Below, one piece after another: positions 56,198 to 64,000 of a DNA stretch of 64,000 bases. The notes beneath the pieces are model-generated. The model was given only the letters and a program-made list of their open reading frames with translations, was not told the origin of the DNA and did not search any database. Source of the DNA: Plazaster borealis (taxonomy: Eukaryota; Echinodermata; Asteroidea; Forcipulatida; Labidiasteridae). The stretch is taken from positions 1 through 64,000 of the forward strand of contig JAJGQC010000614.1 in assembly GCA_021014325.1 (NCBI GenBank). Reading direction: 5' to 3'. The translations under genes and the position numbers were made by a program. Position 1 is the stretch's first letter, and every line of letters starts with the position of its first letter.

Positions 56198-56625
56198 TCC
56201 CCCACACGATATCTCCTCTATTTTCTGATTACTTTTTTAACAATGTGTATTTTCTGTAATTTACCTACTCTGTATTTGTACAGAATTTATCTCTCGCTTA
56301 AATTTGCATCCTTTGTGGGGGGAGGCAGGTTTCGTGTTTCGTTCCCCCCTCTGATCGGGCTTTTTGGTGTCGGAGGAGTCTTACATTCCGCGGTCGTGTT
56401 CCTTGAGAGTGTTGGGTTCCAACCACTTCCAAAGAGTGTCTGACTCCTTCGATACCTTGCCTAGTTGGGGGGGGGGGGTGGACGTGGGATTTGTTTTTTC
56501 TGGCGAGGGATGCTCGCTTATTTTTATTGATTATTGTTTACAACGTAATTTCCCTGTAATTTTGTAAACTATTGCAAGCAACTTCAATCGTTTTGAAATA
56601 AAGTTGTCATTGAAAAGTCAAAAAA
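56198..56625 (+). mobile_element. LINE 3' untranslated region
   Basis: A G-rich run near 56466-56479, then GAAATAAAGTTGTCATTGAA and a direct join to the TTC microsatellite. The - strand copy at 17936 ends the same way (AATAAAGTTCCAGTTGAAAA then TTC). Confidence 0.75.
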
Positions 56626-56712
56626 GTCTTCTTCTTCTTCTTCTTCTTCTTCTTCTTCTTCTTCTTCTTCTTCTTCTTCTTCTTCTTCTTCTTCTTCTTC
56701 CTCCTCCTCCTT
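56626..56712. repeat. TTC microsatellite at LINE 3' end
   Basis: More than 25 TTC triplets ending in TCC triplets. A TTAGGTGTTTGGCTAACAGC half-hairpin follows, so the hairpin/TTC repeat flanks the LINE on both sides. Confidence 0.92.
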
Positions 56713-56779
56713 AGGTGTTTGGCTAACAGCCGAAAAACTAAAGCTATTGTTCTTTCCCCCCTTTTTTCCACTTCTTCTT

Positions 56780-57110
56780 GTTATCTCTAAACCTTCTCTC
56801 GCAATTTTCTCAAAAAGTGTAGATCGTAAATACTTGAAACTTGGCATGTACCTGGACCATTAGTAATTAGACGAAAGATAATCTTTTTCAAGAAGACGAC
56901 GTTATCGATGACGTCACACAAACAAATTGAATAACGTTCAATATTTCAAAAACTTATACTGGAAAACATCAAATGATACGTACAAGATCTTTTCACTATA
57001 TGAAAGCTCTTAATTCATTTTATAAATACAAAGGGTGACCACTTGTGACCTTTACTTCCGGTCAAAACCTGACGTTGAAACTAAATATTTTAAAAACAAT
57101 ATATCTTTAT
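56780..57110. repeat. Satellite block 7
   Basis: CCTTCTCTCGCAATTTTCTC, CGATGACGTCACAC and TTTACTTCCGGTCAAAACCT, as in the block at 41030. Confidence 0.75.
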
Positions 57111-57176
57111 AAATGTTAATATTATTTATGTTTATATAGATGGTAACATTATGTCTTTTAAAGCAAACGTGATACA

Positions 57177-57549
57177 TTAAAGACATCGTACACGTTTGGA
57201 AATTGTCAAAGACCAGTGTTCTCACTTTGTGTATCGCAACATATCCACAAAATAACAAGCCGTGAAAATTTCGGGGTCAATTGGTCATCGAAGTTGCCAA
57301 AAATGCTGAAAGAAAAAACACCGTTGTTGTACAAATTTGTGTGCTTTCAGATTAGGAATAAAAACTTCTTGCAAGAAGTTTTTATTATTTTAGTGAGAAA
57401 TTACCTCTTTCTCAAAAACTACGTTACTTCAGAGGGAGTCGTTTCCTACAATGTGTTATACTATCAACAGCTCTCCGTTGCTTGTTACCAAGTAAGTTTT
57501 TATGCTAATATTTGTTTTGAGTCGTTACCAAACGTGTACGATACCTTAA
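57177..57549. mobile_element. TTAA element, copy 4
   Basis: TTAAAGACATCGTACACGTT to ACCAAACGTGTACGATACC with TTAA; interior as in copy 3. Confidence 0.87.
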
Positions 57550-58333
57550 ATAATCATTACATCATCTGAAAGCCCTTTAACAATTTTAAAAATCTTTCAT
57601 AAGTTGCAACCCCATTTAATGGCGTATGAAAGGAGGATCTTTTTCAGCTTTGAAGAAATTTGTACAGGTCGAGTGACATAAACCCTAAATTATGATGAAA
57701 TGCATTCCAGCAACTGTTGTTTGCGTACTTTAGACAATTGCTATTGTGATTGACAAAGTCAATTCTAACGACATAGGCTTAGGAGCGAAACCGTCAGACT
57801 AAGTGGTTTTCAATTAGGCTGATTTAGTGGACAGAACTGTCACTTACTTGTCAAACTCGGATATTTGTTGGGCGTATTTAGTGATACGCCAGTGAATAAG
57901 ACGGATCTTCATACGATTCTACAGCATGATCAAGGATTTGTCTACTGGGTATGCGGAGCCATTTTGGAAATACAAGCCCCATTTATTTACACAGCACCAT
58001 GAATTGGTTTAAAAGGTGCTTTGGATCAATCTGCAGCCAAGCGTACAAAAAAAAACCTGGTCAACCACTGCACGTATAGTATTATCTTAACTATTTGGAT
58101 CTTCTTGAGTAAAATTGATTTCCGATATCGGATATGGGTCGTGGGTGTTTCTTAGAAAGTTGGACGAGTTTGGGTTTAAATAGGGTCTTTTGGCAATCAG
58201 CTAGGCTTCTGACTTGAGCTGTTCTTCTGCTAAGACATAAGCCTACAGTTAGAATCGCCACTGTTGATGTGCTGAGACCAAACAGCTCTTTTATTTTAAC
58301 CATAGTTGATATTATTCCATCTTTCTTAGGGAC
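57550..58333. other. Intergenic DNA with a SINE scrap and a repeat pair
   Basis: 57988-58062 matches the family A SINE body on the - strand (CAGCACCATGAATTGGTTTA). An 80-bp block at 58205-58290 (TTAGAATCGCCACTGTTGAT) recurs at 59770-59848. Confidence 0.6.
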
Positions 58334-58708
58334 TTAAAGGCATCGTACACGTTTGGTAATTGTCAAAGACCAGTGTTCTCACTTGGTGTATCCCAACATA
58401 TGCATAATATAACAAGCCTGTGAACATTCGGGCTCGATTGGTCATCGAAGTTGCAAGAAAATGATGAAAGAAAAAACACCCTTGTTGTACAAATTTGTGT
58501 GCTTTCAGATAGGAATAAAAGGCTTCTAGCTGGAAGTCTTTTATTATTTTAGTGAGAAATTACCTCTTTCTCAAAAACTACGTTACTTCAGAGGGAGTCG
58601 TTTCTCACAATGTTTTATACTATCAACAGCTCTCTGTTACTTGTTACCAAGACAGTTTTCATGCTAATATATATTTTGAGTAATTACCAAACGTGTACGA
58701 TGCCTTTA
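58334..58708. mobile_element. TTAA element, copy 5
   Basis: TTAAAGGCATCGTACACGTT to ACCAAACGTGTACGATGCC, ending TTTAA. The final TTAA is also the start of the next element. Confidence 0.88.
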
Positions 58709-59092
58709 AAGACAGTGGACACTATTGGTAATTGTCAAAGACCAGTCTTCTCACTTGGTGTATCTCAACATATGCATAAAATAACAAGCCTGTGAAAACT
58801 TGAGCTCAATTGGTCATCGAGGTTGCGAGATAACAATGAAAGGAAAAAACAAACTTGTCACACGGAGTTCTGTGCTTTTAGATGCAAGTTGATTTCGAGA
58901 CCTCATCTAATTTTGAGGTCTCGAAATCAAATTCGTGGAAAATTACTTCTTTCTCGAAAATTACTCCACTTCAGAGGGAGCCGTTTCTCACAATGTTTTA
59001 TACTATCAACCTCTCCCCAATACTTGTTACCAAGTTAGGTTTTATGCTAATAAATATTTTGAGTAATTACCAATAGTGTCCACTACCTTTAA
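58705..59092. mobile_element. TTAA element, subfamily 2, copy 1
   Basis: TTAAAGACAGTGGACACTAT to ATAGTGTCCACTACCTTTAA. Contains an inner hairpin GATTTCGAGACCTCATCTAA / TTTTGAGGTCTCGAAATC that subfamily 1 lacks. Shares the TTAA with copy 5. Confidence 0.88.
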
Positions 59093-59769
59093 GTAGTAAT
59101 ATTTAGTGGTTATTCATTTTCGATTTGTATTTTTTATACTGGTTACTAATAATATTACAATTGCTTTCCTAGTGAATGGATTGAGTCAAAATGTTGCATT
59201 TTTCATATAATTAGTTTTCACAACGTATGTGATCTTCAGTTTGGGACATCTCGTTCTCTGGTATTTTGATAATGATAGTTTTACCTCGTTGCTTTAGAAA
59301 TTAGTTTTGGGGTTTATAGTTCAAGACGAGTTTAATGTTCAATCTTGAGAGTTTGTTGGTTATTTTTTTATGGTTACAAATCATAAATGTATTTGTAAGA
59401 GCTTGATATAAATTTTAGCCAAGTGCTGGTGAGTTTCCTTCTATCGATTGTTTTGATATTTACTAACATTTTATTGAATTTAATTTCGTTCAGTTTTTAG
59501 AGTTATAGATCAAAATTATAGCCGATATAGATATGCTCATATTTATTATTTTTTTCGTTGGTAACATGCTGAATTTAAATTGGTAATACAGAGTGATTAT
59601 TTAATTTGTGAGAGTTATAATTATGATTTAATATTGCTTAAAAAATGTTTTTTTCTAGTTTTTTCTTGAGAAAACTACCGTCAAAGACAAGTTGACCAGT
59701 TATTTTGTATATTTTGTTATATTGTTATGGTTCATATGTAATAATGTTGGTTTATTTATTATTTAATTG
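59093..59769. other. AT-rich intergenic DNA
   Basis: Very AT-rich; no feature recognised. Confidence 0.5.
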
Positions 59770-59849
59770 CATTCTGACTTGAGCTGTCCTTTTGCTAAGA
59801 CATACAGTTAGAATCGCCACCGTTGATGTGCTGAGACAAACAGCTCTAG

Positions 59850-60114
59850 TGTAACAAGAATTTGTCCTCAGATTCTTCCCGGCAGAAGACCACAAAAACA
59901 CACAGCAGGAAGCGATTTTCTCGGTCTATTTTCACCTGGTTTACTCAACACGTCTTTACACCAAAACTTACATATTAACAAGAAGAACCTTTAGGCTACG
60001 TTTCCCCAACGAGACGGGTGTCCCAACCCGTCAGCAGGGGCTCGTTACGACACAGCTCCACAACGGTGCCGTGCCATAGCCGCCCTCTCGCTGACGGCTG
60101 GGCCAATCGCTACA
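59850..60114. mobile_element. Possible solo LTR
   Basis: A 265-bp, relatively GC-rich block in AT-rich surroundings starting TGTAACAAGAATTTGTCC and ending CCAATCGCTACA, that is TG...CA. No clear target duplication and no second copy, so this is a weak call. Confidence 0.25.
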
Positions 60115-60491
60115 CTATTATTTGAACCATGGGCTGCTTTGCTAAATCTTTAACTAGTTTGGGTTAATGTAGTTTTCCAACTGGCTGTTACAAACAAGAT
60201 TACAAATCATAATGGGATTTTCGCGAATCCAAGGAATAATAATTAGAAGAAAACAAAATACAAATGTTGACGAAAACAATAGCTTGTCGGACAACTATGG
60301 AACAACTAATAATTGTATATTTTTATATAAATTTGCCTCTACATCATCAATACGAAGACAAAACCAATTTATGAAGCCCGCGCGGATAAAGGAACCTATC
60401 TTAATCCGTTCAGACATGTCGAAACACACTTTTGAATTGACTTAGTTTGAAAACCCCGACATATAATGTCTGTTTCTAATAACTTTCTTAC

Positions 60492-60567
60492 CTTGTTTCA
60501 GCTATTTCTTCTTCTCGTTCTATAAGGAAAGTGGCAAGTATATTTCCGAACAATTAATTAAAGCCAT
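60492..60567 (-). pseudogene. Decayed inverted copy of the IGHMBP2-like exon
   Basis: On the - strand, ATGGCTTTAATTAATTGTTC leads, with changes, to GAAGAAGAAATAGCTGAAAC AAG|GTAAG. It is 76 bp against 77 in the intact copies and has a TAG in the ATG frame, so it is dead. The following intron sequence (60430-60491) and about 230 bp more, on the - strand, match 47484-47700. The copy therefore came from the 47-kb locus or a common source by inverted duplication. Confidence 0.65.
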
Positions 60568-60572
60568 TTATT

Positions 60573-60576
<4 letters not shown>

Positions 60577-60612
<36 letters not shown>
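60577..60612. repeat. CA microsatellite
   Basis: About 18 CA units. Confidence 0.95.
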
Positions 60613-60615
<3 letters not shown>

Positions 60616-61315
60616 TGTAAACACCGGCAATCGTGGACCCTCCTTTGTTCAACTCTTTGTGTTAGCAACCGTGGACCACAATGATTTCCTTTGTGATAGC
60701 AACCGTGGACCTATTATCCCTTTTTTTATAGGTCCACGGTTTGAATGTGGATACCTACCCAAACCTACACGTGCGTGTGCATGTAAGGTTCAGCGTGTGC
60801 ATAGGGCTTACATGTCATAATACACTATCGTGCGTTGTCAACAAAGGTAAAGAGACACGTGCGCTTTAACGTCCGGTTTTGACCAGATGTAAAAGACACT
60901 AAATATGTTGATATTAGGCCACATAAAAAAAATATATTGTTGATCGTCCTTTTTATGGGAAGTGGGGGAGGGAGGGCGTTTTTTGTTTTGGTTTTGGGGG
61001 TCTTTTTTTGACATGGCAAAATATGAAATAAAGAATAAAGATATCATCATAATCACTATAAAACAAAGGGTTTCTGTGATTTTGATGTTTTTAATTGTTT
61101 TGTTAAACACTTTCAAATACTAGAAGACTTGTTCTGTAAACTTTTTCAAAAATTCGAAGCCTAAGTAAATATTTGTAGAATTTTTCTTGTTTTGCCAACA
61201 TGAATAATTTTTCTTCAATCATCTATTCTCCGACCTATGGATTTTGAAAAAATATCAGCTGAAAAATCTGGGAGCCAAATTTGACTGAAATGATCATTAA
61301 AAATACCGTTTTTTA

Positions 61316-61349
<34 letters not shown>

Positions 61350-61465
61350 GGGTCGGGGGTTTTGTAGGGTCGGGCGGGGACGATCAACAATTTTATTTGT
61401 TTAGGTGGCGTTATGTGCAAAGGTTTGAGCAGGCTCACTCATTTATATAACCTGATGCAATTCAT
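60613..61465. other. Short GCAACCGTGGACC repeats, poly-A
   Basis: Three to four AACCGTGGACC phrases at 60628-60740, an A run at about 61321-61346, and TTTGAGCAGGCTCA near 61430 as in the satellites. No gene. Confidence 0.55.
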
Positions 61466-61918
61466 GTTGATTATCATAATTTGTAGGCCTTCAAAATCTT
61501 TGAATAATAACGTTTTGGGGTCATGCAATTAATAGATTGTGTAATTATTTAAAAAATACCAGATCCTGGGGGTTCGCAGTGCTTTAACTTCTGAAGAGAT
61601 TTGATAAATTTAGGCTTTAAAGTTGGTCCTATTTGACTTACGAATAATTGGAAGAGTGCCTCATGAAAACTGACAGCAAGTCGGTTTGTGAAAAAGCACA
61701 TTTCTGGGGGTGTTTGTTTTTCCATGGTAATTAGCAACAATTCCAAACGGCTGACCTGCTTATATTGAAGAAAAACTTAAGTTTAATTGTCTGAAAATAA
61801 TTTTGATTGGTTTTCAAGAGGCGGGAGAGACTTTAAACATTGTTTGAGTATTTTTGAATATTTTTAGCATTTTAGCATTGGTTGCAATGGGAGTTTATTT
61901 AGTGCGGTGCACCCCTAA
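61466..61918. repeat. Left arm of a large inverted duplication
   Basis: Matches 62398-62820 in inverse orientation, for example CTATTTGACTTACGAATAAT against AATTCCCAAGCCAAATAGGA, and GATTATCATAATTTGTAGGC against CCTACAAATTATGATAATCA. Arms are diverged but collinear over 400 bp. Confidence 0.8.
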
Positions 61919-61963
61919 AGGCACGACATGCCTCCGGCCGTACGTAGTCGTATCCTTTAAATG

Positions 61964-62342
61964 TTAAAGGCAGTGGACACTATTGGTAATTACTCAAAAT
62001 AATTATTAGCACAAAACCTTACTTGGTATCAAGTAATGGGGAGAGATTGTAGTCATTGTGAGAAACGGCTCCCTCTGAAGTGGAGTAGTTTTCGAGAAAG
62101 AAGTAATTTTCCCCGAATTTGATTTCGAGACCTCAAGTTTAGAACTTGAGGTCTCGAAATCAAGCATCTGAGAGCACACAACTTCGTGTGACAAGGGTGT
62201 TTTTTCTTTCATAGTTATCTTGCAACTACGACGACCGATCGAGCTCAAATTTTCACAGGTTTGTTATTTTATGCATATGTTGAGATACACCAAGTGAGAA
62301 GACTGGTCTTTGACAATTACCAATAGTGTACACTGTCTTTAA
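61964..62342. mobile_element. TTAA element, subfamily 2, copy 2
   Basis: TTAAAGGCAGTGGACACTAT to ATAGTGTACACTGTCTTTAA, inner hairpin GATTTCGAGACCTCAAG / CTTGAGGTCTCGAAATC. It lies between the two arms of the inverted duplication. Confidence 0.88.
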
Positions 62343-62397
62343 AGAGCGCCCTTTATCAGATTTAAAGGTCCATTTCAACATGCCAGCGCCCGTCACT
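62343..62397 (+). repeat. Extra copy of the GCGCCCT leader
   Basis: GAGCGCCCTTTATCAGATTT and AAAGGTCCATTTCAACATGC repeat the leader found at 62867 and 47324. Confidence 0.75.
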
Positions 62398-62820
62398 GGG
62401 TGCACCACACTAATAAACTCCCATGGCAATGCTAAAGGCTAAATATTCAAAAATACTCAAAAAATACTTTTAAGTCTCTCAGCCTCTTGAAAACCAATCA
62501 GATATGTTCGGACAACTAAACTTCAGATTTCTTTTCATTGTTGTGGCAGGTCAGCCGTTTGGAATTTTTTCTAAATTACCCCAGAAAAAAACACCCCGAA
62601 TTAATGTGTTTTTTCCCAAACCGACTTGCTGCCAGTTTTCACTTGCCTCCAATTCCCAAGCCAAATAGGACCAACTTTAAAGCCTAAATTTGTTAAAAGC
62701 ACAGAACCCCCAGTTTCTGGTATTGTATTATAATTACACAATCTATTAATTGCATTTACCCCTAAAACGTTGTTATTCAAAAGCCTACAAATTATGATAA
62801 TCAGCTTGGCGCATGAATTT
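62398..62820. repeat. Right arm of the inverted duplication
   Basis: Inverse of 61466-61918; ends near AATTTGTAG/CTACAAATT. Confidence 0.8.
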
Positions 62821-62866
62821 TGTCCTTTAATTGATAGTGCACCCCCGTCGTATCCGTCAATGTCAG

Positions 62867-63031
62867 AGAGCGCCCTCTATCAGATTTAAAGGTCCATTTC
62901 AATATGGCAGCGCCCATGCAGCTGTCAGCAGCAATGACACCGTTTGTGTGTGCACAAAACTGTTTAGATAGCCAAGTTTTTCAGTGATCCACTCTCTATG
63001 ATTGATCAATTGATCAAAAGCATCATAAGAA
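62867..63031 (+). promoter_or_regulatory. Probable 5' leader of the IGHMBP2-like gene
   Basis: GAGCGCCCTCTATCAGATTT then AATATGGCAGCGCCC. The block is also found before the copy at 47407 and, alone, at 62343. Its conserved placement before the first exon suggests promoter or 5' UTR. No TATA box; the transcription start cannot be set from sequence. Confidence 0.4.
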
Positions 63032-63108
63032 ATGGCTGTAAGAAATTTTGTTCAGAAACATACTGAGCTACTTTCCTTAGAAAGAGAAGCAGAAATAGCT
63101 GAAACAAG
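63032..63108 (+). CDS. IGHMBP2: First coding exon of an IGHMBP2 (SMUBP-2)-like helicase
   Basis: 77 bp from ATG to AG|GTAAGA, phase 2. It encodes MAVRNFVQKHTELLSL then EREAEIAETR. The pattern FV.K...LL.LER.AE..E.R is the extreme N-terminus of IGHMBP2, a UPF1-like superfamily 1 helicase that acts on RNA and DNA in cytoplasm and nucleus. Only this exon is inside the window; the helicase domains would lie beyond 64000. Recognition rests on 26 residues, so it is good but not certain. Copies at 47407 and 60492 raise the question of which is functional; this one has the longest shared leader. Confidence 0.65.
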
Positions 63109-63855
63109 GTAAGAAAGTTATTAATTAACCCTGCATGCCCTGCGCTGCGAGACGAGGCTTCCAAAAGATTTCGCTCATCCCATGCCCCACCAGCCTCATT
63201 ATAGGAAGGCACTTTTAATTATAGGGTAATTAAGTCTGTTTGGGGGTGGTGGGGTTGGGGTGTGTGGGGGGAAGCGGGGGACTTTTAATTATAGGGTAAT
63301 TAAGTCTGTTTGGGGTTGGTGGGGTTGTGGGGGGAAGTGGGGGAGTGGGCAGTGGGTGGTGTGCAAACAGCTTCAAATCCTTGAAAGCTGCAAACAGATC
63401 AGCAGGGCCACTTCAGAGCTGTATATAAGAACACACTGGTGAAGAGGGATTGTTTAACAAAGGGAAATATAGTCCACACACCAAGTGGCCCTGCATTCTA
63501 TAGTTACTCCCTTATCCCATGTACGCATGTCAAGGGGGGGTGCCACAAGCAAACTTCAAAGGGTCATGGACATGGTGACCCAATAGTGAAACTCAACCCA
63601 TGGATGACTTTACTATCCTAAAAGGGGGGACCTAAAAATTAAGGTTGATAAAAGTTGCACTAAGATACTGCATTTTTGCAAACAAAACAGAATTGTAAAA
63701 AAAAAATTAACAAACATGCAATACCCAACAATGCATTTTTTGAAAATTATTTCGAACTTAATAGAAATGTTTAAGCCCTTAACAATTTTAGGGCAGGGAA
63801 CTGCATGAGCTTGAATCCGTAATCTTAGCAAAACCCCAATTTAGGGGCCCCCCCC

Positions 63856-63887
<32 letters not shown>

Positions 63888-64000
63888 ACTCCTTCTCCCA
63901 GTCCTTTAAAGGAACGTTACAGAACTGGTAATTAAAATTTTCTTTAAGATCACAGATTTACATAAAACTTACACGGTCTAATGATGATGATAGTAGAAAA
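63109..64000. other. Intron to right edge
   Basis: Two tandem G-rich units of about 70 bp (63211-63345, ACTTTTAATTATAGGGTAAT then TAAGTCTGTTTGGGG), an A run at about 63857-63887, and no further exon recognised. Confidence 0.55.

Noticed and set aside
59850..60114. Full LTR retrotransposon
   Set aside because: No gag-pol and no second LTR in reach; at best a solo LTR.
60212..60445. 77-codon + strand frame
   Set aside because: Lies on the antisense of intron sequence shared with the 47-kb IGHMBP2-like copy; no domain.

Overview
This window is a piece of invertebrate nuclear genome. It has small exons with GT-AG introns, tRNA-derived SINEs, LINEs, TTAA-flanked miniature transposons, foldback DNA and much satellite-like repeat. 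The gene set and repeat style fit a marine deuterostome, most likely an echinoderm. That is an inference: nothing in the sequence names the species.

The main gene is on the + strand. Fourteen exons between 2405 and 40171 encode one G-protein-coupled receptor of the relaxin-receptor/GRL101 (type C LGR) kind. In order they are two LDLa modules, a CUB domain, an LDLa, a second CUB, two more LDLa, an LRR N-terminal cap, five leucine-rich repeats, and one large exon with the hinge, seven membrane helices and the stop codon. Splice phases support a single gene: ectodomain modules are phase 1-1, the LRRNT exon switches 1 to 2, and every LRR exon is phase 2-2. The 5' end (signal peptide and perhaps more modules) lies before base 1. 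The fourth LDLa exon is one base short of the expected frame.

The introns are full of mobile DNA and hold an antisense gene. On the - strand from about 10980 to 8579 is a SAM-like plus HECT-type (G2E3-like) gene with recognisable splice sites but several frame lesions. A possible first exon of a - strand gene lies at 12146-12101. Other intron contents are LINE 3' fragments (4.3-5.3 kb), jockey/CR1-like reverse transcriptase fragments (7.1 kb; 14.4-15.5 kb, split by a TTAA element), two - strand L1/Tx1-like LINE copies (17.9-19.3 and 21.0-22.8 kb), satellites, a foldback element (32.6-33.5 kb), a 49-bp tandem array (34.5-35.1 kb) and an 870-bp GTC/GTT microsatellite (37.6-38.5 kb).

Downstream of the receptor, 41-50 kb is mostly satellite and palindromic repeats. 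A nearly full-length L1/Tx1-like LINE (50.76-56.6 kb) sits between two TTC microsatellites. From 57 to 62.8 kb there is a cluster of TTAA elements and a large inverted duplication. At 63032-63108 is a short coding exon that matches the N-terminus of the helicase IGHMBP2 (SMUBP-2), running off the right edge. A second intact copy is at 47407-47483 and a decayed inverted copy at 60492-60567.
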